Assembly: GCA_021186555.1 (NCBI GenBank)
Contig: JAJKFL010000011.1
Coordinates: forward strand, 38,974,995-39,038,994
Reading direction: 5' to 3'
DNA length: 64,000 nucleotides
From: Reticulitermes speratus
Taxonomy: Eukaryota; Arthropoda; Insecta; Blattodea; Rhinotermitidae
The translations under genes and the position numbers were made by a program. Shown here piece after piece: positions 21,838 through 34,215 of the stretch. Within the stretch, counting starts at the first letter, position 1; each line of letters starts with the position of its first letter. The notes below the pieces were generated by a model. That model did no database searches and was not told the origin of the DNA. It saw only the letters and a list, made by a program, of their open reading frames with translations.

Positions 21838-22632
21838 ACAGTGTGGCAATAAATTAACGAGACCTGTCGCTTCCATAGAGAGAATCCATAACCACTACAT
21901 GCTAGAGGGCAGGACTGTTGGTGGCTTTCACTAGCTGTAAGGCAGAACCGTTAGTGGCATGTGCTACAGGATGTTCCACTTAAAAGCGGCCTCATGTACT
22001 GGGGCCATAGAATCGCGACAAGTGTGACACGTAGCGTTCGTGATCGGGTAATTGTGCGTAGAATCCAACATCTTCTGTAAAAGTGTGTATTTAGTCTACC
22101 AAAAGCTAAAAGAAAGAATGTCCTTTCTTGATTTCACCGTGCAAGCGAGCCGGTTTTACGTGGAACATCCTGTAGCTAGAAGTACTAGAACGTTGATTGT
22201 TGAGTGTGAAGTTGCTTCAACCCAGATTTGTAATTTTGGGTGTTTTCGCATGACAGTGCGCCTGTTTAAACAGCGATAAATGTGGGGAATTTTCTATCCA
22301 AAAATTGCCTTTCAGTGCCCAGTTACCTCCCTCTTTACCCTGACCTGGCTCCCTCAGACCGTCATATGTTTCCCGAGTTGACATTGAAATCGAAAGGGCG
22401 CCGATTTGGCGTGATTGTTGATATAGAAAGGAAATTGACAGCACAACTGAACACAACTGAACACAATTGAACTGAACACAAGTTGTACAACTGTTTGCAA
22501 GGTCTGTGTAGACGCTACAGTAACAGTATTAGGTCCTTCGGGCAATAATTTGGTAACGTTACTGATAAATACATTGCTGTGGTGATCCCTGTTTTTATTA
22601 TACTTAGTCTCGGTACTTTATTGCCGCACTGT
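21838..22632 (+). mobile_element. Mariner-superfamily transposon relic, about 795 bp
   Basis: Terminal inverted repeats of about 26 bp: ACAGTGTGGCAATAAA at the left and, on the other strand, ACAGTGCGGCAATAAA at the right, with pairing continuing to CGAGAC. Near 22330-22440 the plus strand encodes YPDLAPSDRHMFPEL and KGRRF, the signature around the third catalytic aspartate of mariner transposases, followed by an RKLTAQLN end. The N-terminal and central transposase are missing or scrambled, partly because of a MITE inserted at 21967. A TA target duplication is not evident at the outer ends. Confidence 0.8.
21967..22172 (+). mobile_element. 206-bp mariner-type MITE nested in the relic
   Basis: Begins CAGGATGTTCCACTTAAAA and ends, on the opposite strand, CAGGATGTTCCACGTAAAA; TA duplications at 21965-21966 and 22173-22174. 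With flanking GC-TA the pairing is about 28 bp with few mismatches. No coding content. It lies inside the larger mariner relic and is therefore younger. Confidence 0.85.
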
Positions 22633-23059
22633 GTTCGTTATCACCAGCTTTAACATTAAAAAAACTATACATTTTGCTGGCACAGCGTAGTTGTGTCTTT
22701 TTATGGATCTTTCGCCAAATAACAATTTTTTTCCTAAAGAGCATGAAACGGCTGGCCAATAATTTGAGGCGCAGTGTTTACTGTGAGGTACGAACTGATA
22801 TTTTAAAAAGGCGTTTTTGAGATTCTGGCATCAAAGGGTTTAATACTTGACAGCACAAGAATAGAAGATAAAACGTATTACACTGCATATTTGTGTAGAG
22901 AATTGTGGGAAAATTTGGAAAAATAATCTAAGTAACGGGAAAAGATTTGGAATATTCCAGGAAACGGACATCATTATTTGAAAAATTAAATAGAAACTTC
23001 CTGGGCCTTTACGTAACAAGACACAGACTCTAGAACCCACCAACGCCATAGTAAGTGTT
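22633..23059. other. Unannotated spacer
   Basis: No recognised feature. The last bases pass into the 33-bp repeat. Confidence 0.5.
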
Positions 23060-23665
23060 TGTACTCTGACACGAATCGCCACTGACATGTTTTACTCTTT
23101 GACACAAGCCGCCAATGACGTGCTTTAAACTATGGCACTAGTCACCACTGACGAGCTTTAATCTTTGACACAATCCGCCAATGACGTGCTTTAATAGTTG
23201 GCACTAACCGCCACTGACGTGCTTTAATCTTTGACGCAAGCCGCCAATGACGTGCTTTAATCTTTGGCACTAGCGGCCACTGACATGCTTTACTCTTTGA
23301 CACAAGCCGGCAATGACGTGCTTTAATCTTTGCCACTAGCCGCCACTGACAAGCTTCAATATTTGACACAAGCCGCCAATGACGTGCTTTAATCTTTGAC
23401 ACAAGCCGCCAATGACGTGCTTTAATCTTTGACTCTAGCCGCCACTGATGTGCTTATACTTTGACACAAGCCGCCAATGACGTGCTTTAATCTTTGGCAC
23501 TAGCCGTAACTGACTTGCTTTAATCTTTGACACGAGCCGCCACAGACGTGCTTTTTAATCTTTGACAAGATTCGCCACTGACATGCTTTACTCTTTGACA
23601 CAAACCGTCAATGACGTGCTTTAATCTTTGGCACTAGCCGCCACTGACGTGTTTTAATATTTCAA
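23060..23665 (+). repeat. 33-bp minisatellite, about 18 units, alternating types
   Basis: Units such as CTTTGACACAAGCCGCCAAT plus GACGTGCTTTAAT (type A) alternate with CTTTGGCACTAGCCGCCACT plus GACGTGCTTTAAT (type B), giving an approximate 66-bp higher-order period. Units are diverged by several percent or more, so the array is older than the 142-bp satellite. The 33-bp period keeps long frames open by chance. Confidence 0.92.
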
Positions 23666-23927
23666 TTACGCTCTTGACTGTAATGTGCATGTCAAATTAC
23701 CCGCCTGTGTCTCGTGTAATGGCCTGCTGCTTGTTCACACTCGGCATTTCCCTTTCATGTGAGGGCTATGTGCTGCCAAACCGCATTAGCTTCCGTTATA
23801 TTACATTCGGCCAGTTATAAAGAAAACCGATGAGCACGAACGTCCCGTTCACTAGTTCTAGTCGTGAACCACGTTGCCAGTTCATGACGATGCTATGAAA
23901 TTAAATGTGTTATACTCCATGCGGCCA
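23666..23927. other. Short unannotated spacer
   Basis: Unique sequence between the 33-bp array and duplicated block D2; nothing recognised. Confidence 0.5.
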
Positions 23928-24955
23928 GTTACTTCTGAATGAGAAAGTACTAGTATAAATGCTTGTTTACCAGCCTTCGGGATTTAGCCATGTGGCCAGT
24001 TTCTAAGAAGGCTTATGTGTAACTTTTATAGGCACGAGTCGAGTGTATTCAGTCTGTCAGTCTTAGGCATATTCCAGACCGCCAGCCATTAACACAGGCG
24101 AATGCTAGATTATTGCCCACCAGACGTCCACATAATTTACGTGCCTAGTTGCTATGACACTGGCTTATTGTACGCCCACTCGTAGAAGAGCTGCGAAAAC
24201 AGACGGTTTGTTGTGTCGCGTGTGTCAGTTCATTTTCCGTTCAATCTTGTTCTCTTTAAAATGTGATATAGTAACAGACGCTTTACGTGAAGGCGTACAT
24301 AAATTCGCGATAATGTGTTGGCAAATTCTTCTTCGATTCCATGAAGTTTCAGAAAGAAGTAAATAAAATGAGCAGACATTTTATGTCGAGTGCATTTTTC
24401 AGAAATTCGTGCAGCTTGCGAAGTGATTGCAACAAATAAGACGGAGAGAGGGGGGCCAAAGAAATAGTTGAAGGCCAAAATTATGTGAGAATCCACACAG
24501 ATACGATTTTAATGCCAGACGATTAAAACAAAACGACATGCAGTCATAATGTGTCATATTTATTGTTTTATACATATACCAATGACCTGTAGTCACAGGG
24601 CGTTGAAAAATAAGGTTCTCTGAGCCATAAAGAATTACATATAAAAGCATTACAGCATTCACTGAGTTTAATTTATTGCACGGTAGTTATTTACCATCAC
24701 AATCCCCTAGATTATTGATGCATTTATCTCGTTTTGGCGTGGCTTTAAATATTCCTGGTTTGGTTTGCAACCGTCCACGAACAGTGATTTCCACTTTCTC
24801 ATTATTGTGAATTATGCAGAGATGAGACATATGTATCGACACAATGGTACTTCAGTGGAATAAGTGAGCTGCGCTTAACGTTCTACTGACTTTTTAAATG
24901 TTTATGACGTGGGGAACTTTACTTACTGAACTGCCGTCGTGCCTCTGTAAGTTAC
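23928..24955 (+). repeat. Duplicated block D2, copy B
   Basis: Nearly identical to 1-1003 from GTTACTTCTGAATGAG onward. It reads into a longer version of the same 31-bp array. Since the left edge here is inside the window, 23928 may be close to the true boundary, although copy A is cut off and the boundary cannot be fixed. Confidence 0.9.
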
Positions 24956-27381
24956 ATCAAGCCTGTTGCACACTGCCAGTAGTTACACCAAGCCTGTTGC
25001 ACACTGCCAGTAGTTACATCAAGCCTGTTGCACACTGCCAGTAGTTACATCAAGCCTGTTGCACACTGCCAGTAGTTACACCAAGCCTGTTGCACACTGC
25101 CAGTAGTTACATCAAGCCTGTTTCACACTGCCAGTAGTTACATCAAGCCTGTTGCACACTGCCAGTAGTTACATCAAGCCTGTTGCACACTGCCAGTAGT
25201 TACATCAAGCCTGTTGCACACTGCCAGTAGTTACATCAAGCCTGTTGCACACTGCCAGTAGTTACATCAAGCCTGTTGCACACTGCCAGTAGTTACATCA
25301 AGCCTGTTGCACACTGCCAGTAGTTACACCAAGCCTGTTGCACACTGCCAGTAGTTACATCAAGCCTGTTGCACACTGCCAGTAGTTACATCAAGCCTGC
25401 TGCACACTGCCAGTAGTTACATCAAGACTGTTGCACACTGCCAGTAGTTACATCAAGCCTGTTGCACCCTGCCAGTAGTTACATCAAAACTGTTGCACAC
25501 TGCCAGTAGTTACATCAAGCCTGTTGCACACTGCCAGTAGTTACATCAAGCCTGTTGCACACTGCCAGTAGTTACATCAAGCCTGTTGCACACTGCCAGT
25601 AGTTACATCAAGTCTGTTGCACACTGTCAGTAGTTACATAAAGCCTGTTGCACACTGTGTCAGTAGTTACATCAAGCCTGTTGCATACTGCCAGTAGTTA
25701 CATCAAGCAGGTTGCACACTGCCAGTAGTTACATCAAGCCTGTTGCACACTGCCAGTAGTTACATCAAGCCTGTTGCACACTGCCAGTAGTTACATCAAG
25801 CCTGTTGCACACTGACAGTAGTTACATCAAGTCTGTTGCACACTGTCAGTAGTTACATAAAGCCTGTTTTACACTGCCAGTAGTTACATTAAGCCTGTTG
25901 CACGCTGCCAGTAGTTACATCAAGCCTGTTGCACATTGTGCCAGTAGTTACATCAAGCCTGTTGCACACTGCCAATAGTTACATCAAGCCTTTTGCACAC
26001 TGCCAGTAGTTACATCAAGCCTGTTGCTCACTGCCAGTAGTTTTATCAAGCCTGTTGCACACTGCCAGTAGTTACATCAAACCTGTTGCACACTGCCAGT
26101 AGTTACATCAAGCCTGTTGTACACTGCCAGTAGTTACATCAAACCTGTTGCACACTGCCAGTAGTTACATCAAGCCTGTTGCACACTGCCAGTAGTTACA
26201 TCAAGCCTGTTGCACACTGCCAGTAGTTACATCAAGCCTGTTGCACACTGCCAGTAGTTACATCAAGCCTGTTGCACACTGCCAGTAGTTACATCAAGCC
26301 TATTGCACAGTGCCAGTAGTTACATCAAGCCTGTTGCACACTGCCAGTAGTTACAACAAGCATGTTGCACACTGCCAGTAGTTACATCAAGCCTGTTGCA
26401 CACTGCCAGTAGTTACATCAAGCCTGTTGCACACTGCCAGTAGTTACATCAAGCCTGTTGCACACTGCCAGTAGTTACATCAAGCCTGTTGCACGCTGTG
26501 CCAGTAGTTACATCAAGCCTGTTGCACACTGCCAGTAGTTACATCAAGCCTGTTGCACACTGCCAGTAGTTACATCAAGCATGTTGCACACTGCCAATAG
26601 TTACATCAAGCCTGTTGCACACTGCCAGTAGTTACATCAAACCTGTTGCACACTGCCAGTAGTTACATCAAGCCTGTTGTACACTGCCAGTAGTTACATC
26701 AAGCCTGTTGCACACTGCCAGTAGTTACATCAAGCCTGTTGCACACTGCCAGTAGTTACATCAAGCCTGTTGCACACTGCCAGTAGTTACATCAAGCCTG
26801 TTGCACACTGCCAGTAGTTACATCAAGCCTGTTGCACACTGCCAGTAGTTACAACAAGCATGTTGCACACTGCCAGTAGTTACATCAAGCCTGTTGCACA
26901 CTGCCAGTAGTTACATCAAGCCTGTTGCACACTGCCAGTAGTTACATCAAGCCTGTTGCACACTGCCAGTAGTTACATCAAGCCTGTTGCACACTGCCAG
27001 TAGTTACAACAAGCATGTTGCACACTGCCAGTAGTTACATCAAACCTGTTGCACACTGCCAGTAGTTACATCAAGCCTGTAGTACACTGCCAGTAGTTAC
27101 ATCAAGCCTGTTGCACACTGCCAGTAGTTACATCAAGCCTGTTGCACACTGCCAGTAGTTACATCAAGCCTGTTGCACACTGCCAGTAGTTACATCAAGC
27201 CTGTTGCACACTGCCAGTAGTTACATCAAGCCTGTTGCACACTGCCAGTAGTTACATCAAGCCTGTTGCACACTGCCAGTAGTTACATCAAGCCTGTTGC
27301 ACACTGCCAGTAGTTACAACAAGCATGTTGCACACTGCCAGTAGTTACATCAAGCCTGTTGTACACTGCCAGTAGTTACAT
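24956..27381 (+). repeat. 31-bp minisatellite, about 78 units
   Basis: Same unit as at 1004-1665 (AGTTACATCAAGCCTG, TTGCACACTGCC). Shared variants (AACAAGCATG, TTGTACACTG, GCTGTGCC with two extra bases) recur in the same order at intervals of roughly 0.5 kb, so blocks of units have been duplicated. It ends abruptly at about 27381 in unique sequence, without the right-hand 30-bp flank seen in copy A. Confidence 0.96.
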
Positions 27382-28220
27382 TACTCCAGTACGCATTAAG
27401 TAAACCATTTCGACTTTCTTCCAGTAACAGTTCATAGCCATAAAACTAATTAGCTGCTTCCGAAACGGCCGACGAGATTTAGGCGTCAAAATAGGGCAGT
27501 GGGTTCATTTTGCGTTAAATCTATTAAAATCAAAGCCGAAGACTCACAGACAATCTGCCAGCGGTCGCTCTGCTCAGACGACGTCAGAAGTTCATTTCAG
27601 CTCGCCGCCCCTTAAAAGTGTCACAATCCTTGCTTAATTCCGTGAGTAATAGCTTCGTGTTCCGTCCTGTTTCCAACAGCAGAAATATAACTCTGTCCCA
27701 TCTGAAATCTTTTCATCAGATATGATTGTGTATAACAAACTTCAACTTTCCCACTCGCTTCACCGACTTTCCCCCCTCCACCCCCACCCCACCCCTCCCG
27801 CCCCCCAAAAAATTTTATTTTCGCTTTTCTTTGCAGACAGTTGAATGTTACTGGACATTTCTGAAAGATATATATTGACAAGGTTCGCTACTGTAAGTTT
27901 GCTAACTTCCCCCCCCACACCCACTGTGTTTTTTATGTCTTGAACTTCCTATTTTCTTCTTCTTCTTCTTACTTTTCACAGCGTCTTGGATTCTTATGCT
28001 ATATTCAGGTACAGTTTTTGCTTCGAGTATGCAGTGAAGTGTAAACAAGAAATGACCTTTGCAGTGTTTTGAGCAACAGTGGAGTAAGTATCACTATCAC
28101 GCCTTTAATCACAAACAAATGAGTTAGGTAACTCCATGGTACAGCTTCGTGCAAAAAATTGTTACCTAGCTACGTGGGTGGAACAAAAAAGTTCCCGGAA
28201 CTCAGGCATAATTTGTACTA
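27382..28220. other. Unannotated spacer with C-rich tracts
   Basis: Unique sequence with C-rich runs at about 27770-27810 and 27908-27920 and a CTT microsatellite at about 27954-27970. No gene or element recognised. Confidence 0.5.
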
Positions 28221-28224
28221 AAAC

Positions 28225-28316
28225 ATGTGTAATTGTCGGTATAGTGACTGGGCTACGGTCTGAGCGGTCTGGGGTTCGAATCCCGGCTGGTGCAAAGAAT
28301 TTATATATATATATAT
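28225..28316 (+). mobile_element. Short tRNA-derived SINE head (probable S2 type)
   Basis: Contains GGTCTGAGCGGTCTGGGG followed by TTCGAATCCCGGC, a perfect B box, and ends in a TA-rich tract (TATATATATATAT). Only the 3' part of a tRNA-like head is present and no body. It could equally be a decayed tRNA pseudogene. Confidence 0.5.
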
Positions 28317-28467
28317 ATTTTACGTTTTGAATCGTACAGGTGTTTAGATATTTCTGTTGTTACACTTCGGAGTTTTGAAAAGAATATTAGAAGATAACAT
28401 TAATATGAGGCTCTTGTCTTCTGGCATGTAATTTCGTGGATTGTGATAGATACGTGCTGTGGAGTTT

Positions 28468-28499
28468 CGATGTTCGTGATAAAATAATCACGAACATCG
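28468..28499. other. Perfect 13-bp stem hairpin
   Basis: CGATGTTCGTGAT at 28468-28480 is followed by the 6-base loop AAAATA and its exact complement at 28487-28499. No T run follows and no gene adjoins it, so a terminator role is not suggested; it may be a remnant of a short palindromic element. Confidence 0.8.
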
Positions 28500-29340
28500 G
28501 AATAACAGACACCGGGATCCGTTTCGAATGCAAAACACTTGTTTGGTTCCACTAACTTGCGAAGTATGAGTCATAAAAAAGCATAATTTGTTAAAATATT
28601 ATTTTTATAAAAAATTCAAAACATAAAAACATTAAATGACTTGAAAGAGCGTCAACATAATTTAGTGAAAGGCAAAGCTTGGCTGAGCTGAGAGTGATCT
28701 GTGCAATAGCCGAGCCATCAGCCACGTGGTCCCATCCCGATTCGTAGGAACCAGTGACGAAAGGTGGAAATAATATTAAAATGGGTCATCACGAAAGATC
28801 GAAATCTCGAAAATTGAAGTCTACGAGATTCAAGACTCTTCTGTATTGGTACTTAGCCGTGAAGTTACACGGCGTCACATCCCGTACTACAGTAATTTTC
28901 ATACACACCAGATTGATAACCTTAAATCTCAAAATATTTAAAATCGATTTTACGCGGGTAATTTTGTTTATGTGGATTCAAAGACATTTTCAGGGTAGAG
29001 AAAGTTGGTTATATTTACGGTAGTGGTGTTTTGTAAGAATATCACATAGCCGTCTTAATTAGATGAAAAATTCCAACATGATGGCTGTGTGTGTGCGTAG
29101 GGGAGGTAAACGGAAACCTCACCGACGGGCTCTACTTTATACAGTTGGCAGTCGTAGTTTGTCATGTAAATATGCCTCTTCGTATTACCTGTGGATGAAG
29201 TAATTTAACGCTTTCAAAGCCGGAATATTTGTACAAATAATACACAAAAAAATAGTTCCTATTTCACAGGAAACTAACAGCGTCTCCGTTACACAAATAA
29301 AACCGGTCAACTCTGTAGAGACCAAGATTAACGTAATTTT
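28500..29340. other. Unannotated spacer
   Basis: AT-rich unique sequence. The 89-residue open frame at 28754-29023 has no recognisable features and I do not call it a gene. Confidence 0.5.
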
Positions 29341-29344
29341 TGTT

Positions 29345-30040
29345 ACAGAGTCAGCTCGTACCGCGCAGTAAACACTCCGTCTCAGTTATACAAACAAGTC
29401 AGTTAATGTTGTAAAGTGAAATAATCGCTGTTTGTTCTGAGATCCACACAAAACACATAAATACAGTCCGTACCGCGCAGTAAACACACTCCGTCTCAGT
29501 TATACAAAGCAGTCAGTTAATGTTGTACAGTGAAATAATCGCTGTTTGTTCTGAGATCCACACAAAACACATAAATACAGTCCGTACCGCGCAGTAAACA
29601 CACTCCGTCTCAGTTATACAAACCAGTCAGTTAATGTTGTACAGTGAAATAATCGCTGTTTGTTCTGAGATCCACACAAAACACATAAATACAGTCCGTA
29701 CCGCGCAGTAAACACACTCCGTCTCAGTTATACAAACCAGTCAGTTAATGCTGTACAGTGAAATAATCGCTGTTTGTTCTGAGATCCACACAAAACACAT
29801 AAATACAGACCTTACCGCGCAGTAAACACACTCCGTCTCAGTTATACAAACCAGTCAGTTAATGCTGTACAGTGAAATAATCGCTGTTTGTTCTGAGATC
29901 CACACAAAACACATAAATACAGTCCGTACCGCGCAGTAAACACACTCCGTCTCAGTTATACAAACCAGTCAGTTAATGTTGTACAGTGAAATAATCGCTG
30001 TTTGTTCTAACATCCACACAAAACACATAAATACAGTGTG
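29345..30040 (+). repeat. 114-bp satellite, array 1, about 6 units
   Basis: Units of 114 bp with anchors CCGTACCGCGCAGTAAAC and AATAATCGCTGTTTG. The array starts with the variant junction CAGCTCGTACCGCGC and not the internal CAGTCCGTACCGCGC. The same family forms arrays at 33668-34215 (same strand) and 38603-40997 (opposite strand). Confidence 0.95.
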
Positions 30041-31463
30041 TCAACGCAATACCGATAGTTACGTAATGTACGTACAGTAACCACCGAGCTTTAAAGGGTT
30101 AAGGAACAGCTAAAAGATCCCCAAGCGTCACAGAAGAAAATGCTTTTGTTTTAACCTCGCCTTCGCTCGACAGAGCGTTGCGTGGTAATATGTTTGCTGT
30201 GACGTTCGCCGCTGCTCTAGGAGACAACAGAGTCAGATGAAGACCAACACAAAAAACAGAAGACGGGAGAAGAACGTCCATTTTCTTTCCTTTTTTTTAT
30301 GTTCTTCGCTTTTGCTCTGATACGCTGTTGGCAAACAGGATTTATGCTAATGGATAAATGTCATCCTTTCTTGCTCCGTGTGAGTCAGAACACGAGTTTA
30401 GCTTTGTCTGAATTATTGTGTAATTTACCTCTTAAAGTAATACTGTATTGTAATGAGGGAATCCATTTTGTGAAAGGGTTCAACTGTACAAAATGGCGCT
30501 CTGTGTTTACTAATAATTTATGAATTTTGTATAAAACGACACGCAAGTTTGTGTTTATAAACGGTTAGATATGCATAAACTTGTGCGCCATGTACCAGTC
30601 TTAAAGTAAACTTGAGCAGTTAACACACTTTACCATATAGCTGTATTATTTATCCATTAATGCATTAAGTTTTCTAGCGAGGTAGATATTAATATGGCGG
30701 ACGTACGAGTTCTAATTTTGTTCTAAGTTCTGCAGGAAGTATCTTGTAATCGGCTTTTTCAGATATCTTATCGTGTTTACAAGTGTTCGCTACATGCCCA
30801 GTCCATCACATCTTTTTTGGTTTTGTTAACCTAATAAAGCTTTGTGAACTGTTCAAAGTACAAACCCCCTCAGTATGAATTTTTGTGAAACTTCGTATCA
30901 TTCCCCCCCCCCCCCGTACGGTTTGTGACACGCTCCGTCTGTCTCTAATTATTGTATGGTCACAGTTTGCTCATTACAAGTTATATTTTTTGAAAGACAA
31001 CACAGTGCGAGTAACAAAATAAATATGGAAAACAGCAACGTATTCAGCTGTCCTACATGTTTCGGCACTGCATATTCATCTTCGTGGACAACATTTAATA
31101 TCAATGGAAATTACTGAAGTAAAAATTCGTTATATCCCCAGATCAGCTTATCTGTTACAGATTATGTAAGAATCCGTTATTGTTTATCCCATCAAGGAGA
31201 TGTAGGTAGTAAAGGGATTTTCAGCAGAAATTCCGATCAGAACTTCTGTTTTTACAACGTCTGATGAAATTATAAGTAATGTTGTCAGTTGTACTTAAAT
31301 AAGTGCCAGACCTTGAAGAATTTGGGAGTCTAGGTACAGCTACACGCATCTTTATCTCGGCACTACATGCAAATGTGCGCTCAGCTTCACAGCCCCCCCC
31401 CCTTTTGAATATTGGGGGGCCCACAGATGGGTCTACACGCTGTACAGGAAATAAGAATCTGTA
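30041..31463. other. Unannotated spacer with poly-C tract
   Basis: Contains TTAACCCTTTAA-type AT-rich stretches, a run of C at about 30904-30917 and a lone MITE-arm-like ACATGTTTCGG near 31057. I recognise no gene. Confidence 0.5.
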
Positions 31464-31746
31464 ATCAAGACAAAATCCGTCCAAACACAACTGTGTTCCA
31501 TTTATTTCACAGAACATGTTTCGACAAATTTAGGTCATCTTCAGGTTCACAATTCTTATTTTTTTTAAAACGTATTGAGGTATGAATTAAACCTATAAAA
31601 TGTGACACTTATAGGTTCTATTCCATCCTCAATATTTTTTGAAAAAAAAAAGAATTGTGAACCTGAAGATGACCTAAATTTGTCGAAACATGTTGTTCTG
31701 TGAAATAAATGGAACACAGTTGTGTTTGGACGGATTTTGTCTTGAT
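31464..31746. mobile_element. Palindromic MITE, about 283 bp, arms of about 100 bp
   Basis: Left arm ATCAAGACAAAATCCGTCC pairs with GGACGGATTTTGTCTTGAT at the right end. Inside, the ACATGTTTCGACAAATTTAG and GGTCATCTTCAGG motifs occur on both arms as inverted copies with very few mismatches. The loop is AT-rich. The GTTTCG plus CTTCAG signature is shared with several other palindromes in this window. No coding capacity. Confidence 0.9.
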
Positions 31747-31854
31747 CTCTCTTATAAATAACCTAACAGAAAGACATCGTTTAAAAAAAAAAGAATATTT
31801 TGCCCCCTGACGGTATTTTTTCCCCTCTTTGATCCATTTTTGTACTTTTAAATC

Positions 31855-32082
31855 CTTCCCTCCTTCTTCATGTCACTTTACGTCCCGTACTACTGTCCTT
31901 ATACAACAAACACAACACAGACAGACATCCATGCCCCCGGTGGGATTCGAACCCGCAATCCCAGCAAGCGATCTGCCGCAGACCCACGCTATAGACCGCG
32001 CGGCCACTGGGATCGGCTATTCGCACCGCGGATTATGCAGCCAGTAGCCTAATTACTATATCGACTGAGCCATCGCGGCTTT
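31855..32082 (-). mobile_element. SINE with two tRNA-like heads (S4 plus S2-like)
   Basis: Minus strand: first a head reading GCCGCGATGGCTCAGTCG (A box of S2 style), then a second head CCCAGTGGCCGCGCGGTCTA with B box GGGTTCGAATCCC, then a short body (GGGGGCATGGATGTCTGTC) as in family S4. Either a dimeric SINE or one SINE inserted next to the remnant of another. The body is shorter than at 58395-58645. Confidence 0.75.
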
Positions 32083-33667
32083 TGTAGAAACTGAGGTGGC
32101 GTGTTTAATTATGAGCCATACGAACTGTTATTCATTTACACGCACTTTTACACGTACCCCCCCCCCCCACACACACACACACATCTCGAAGTGCGTACTG
32201 ATTTATCTGCAACTGAGAACTAAAATCTCTTGATTCTAAACACGAAACACATTTACATCCTTTCCAGGAATTGTGGCTTAAAAAATGGAATGTCTATTAA
32301 ATAAATGAAATTTTCATCCGTATTTAAATTTTTAAACTGAAAAGAGTTGGTGTTTAAATCGTGATGTCAATCAGTTCGATATTTTTATCCCCCCGTTTCG
32401 CATTGTTTAAATATTTCAACGAGCGTAATTAATATGCAGGTGGTGGCTCGCTCCCCTGTTTCATTGTTCGCCACGATCTGCTGTTGATTTTGTATTTAAT
32501 TAATAATTTGTTTGTTAATCCGACGTAATTCATACAACGACGTAACTCGAATTAATAGTCATGTGATGTATGATAACAGCGGAGCGAAAATTTATTGTAT
32601 TTTGGTTGAGTTTTATGTTTTATGGGCGTGTGTTGGTAACACTGTTTGAACCGAACGTCAGCGATCGAGAGGTCGATAGTTCTGCTTCACGTTCACGAGG
32701 ACAAGGGTTAAAATACCGGCCCACCAATGAGCTAATTCGACTTGAATTTTTGTGGGTTTCTTCAATCGCTCAAGTAAAATTCCTGGATAGTACCTGATAT
32801 TAACTCATGACTGTTTCCTTCCATATCCTTTCCAGTTTATTACATATAGATCATAATACCATTGGACGTTACAAAAACCGGAGCTATTGATACCGTCGTT
32901 AAATAAACAATAATTAAATGCAAAAAGAAGATAATTTGACGTTTTAAAATAAGTGACAGGTGTTCAGTAAAATTAATTTCTGACATGTTCTGGGGTTCCG
33001 GGTGCGAACTTACGGCAGGTGATTCGTCGGAAAATTTGGTAGTTATTGTTGTCGGCTCACGTGAACACGTCAAGTGTGACGTGTTACATTTCTTATTTTG
33101 TGAATCTTTTTGTAATTTGTGTTAAATTTTATAAGACTTTGAATTACATGTGTCTAATTAACACGCTAAATCCTTTACACTTACACGGTTCCATTCCCTT
33201 AGCAGGACGTCTGCAGGCGATCGCACATGTGACGATAAAAGTGCTGGGCGCATAAAACAGGCGGAAACAATCGCTGAAAGCCTAGCTGTGTATGCAACCC
33301 ATTTGGCACCGGTCCGAGGCAGATAGTCTGTAACCCAGGAGCTCCCACCATCCAAATAACACGATCGTGTCCGGTGTTCCAATGCACACGTCATATGGTG
33401 ATTTGTCGCCTCGTCTCTGCACGGCGCAGCGATATATCACCAGGAAGCTCGCTGCTGCGTCTGTTTGCCTGATGTTGGGGGTCTTCCTTTTGGTCCATGT
33501 TGCTAATACATAAATAAAATGTTCTGATATATCTTATTATACGTCTGTCATAATCCGAATAACGTGCAAAATGAGGAATGAGTTCTGGCTTTGGTCCTCG
33601 TAGTGAGTTGCTGGGTAAAGCGACGCGTTTTGGTACTGTCTTTATCTAAAGTAGGTCACAACGTACG
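32083..33667. other. Unannotated spacer
   Basis: Holds a C run and CA microsatellite at about 32157-32183. Overlapping short open frames occur at 33158-33394 on the minus strand without recognisable motifs. I see nothing else. Confidence 0.5.
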
Positions 33668-34215
33668 TAAGACTCAGCTCGTACCGCGCAGTAAACACAC
33701 TCCGTCTCAGTTATACAAACCAGTCAGTTAATGCTGTACAGTGAAATAATCGCTGTTTGTTCTGAGATCCACACAAAACACATAAATACAGTCCGTACCG
33801 CGCAGTAAACACACTCCGTCTCAGTTATACAAACCAGCCAGTTAATGCTGTACAGTGAAATAATCGCTGTTTGTTCTGAGATCCACACAAAACACATAAA
33901 TACAGTCCGTACCGCGCAGTAAACACACTCCGTCTCAGTTATACAAACCAGTCAGTTAATGTTGTACAGTGAAATAATCGCTGTTTGTTCTGAGATCCAC
34001 ACAAAACACATAAATACAGTCCGTACCGCGCAGTAAACACACTCCGTCTCAGTTATACAAACCAGTCAGTTAATGTTGTACAGTGAAATAATCGCTGTTT
34101 GTTCTGAGATCCTCACAAAACACATAAATACAGTCCGTACCGCGCAGTAAACACACTCCGTCTCAGTTATACAAACCAACCAGTTAATGCTGTACAGTGA
34201 AATAATCGCTGTTTA
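33668..34215 (+). repeat. 114-bp satellite, array 2, about 5 units
   Basis: Same unit, strand and phase as array 1, and again begins at the variant CAGCTCGTACCGCGC junction. It ends inside a unit after AATCGCTGTTTACTG. Units differ by a few bases from one another (CAGTCAG, CAGCCAG, CAACCAG variants). Confidence 0.95.

Noticed and set aside
28136-28330. Small protein-coding gene over the B-box region at 28225
   Set aside because: The frame reads through a tRNA-like head and has no conserved features.
33158-33394. 78-codon minus-strand frame as a gene
   Set aside because: No recognisable motif, no splice or start context, and an overlapping frame of similar length.
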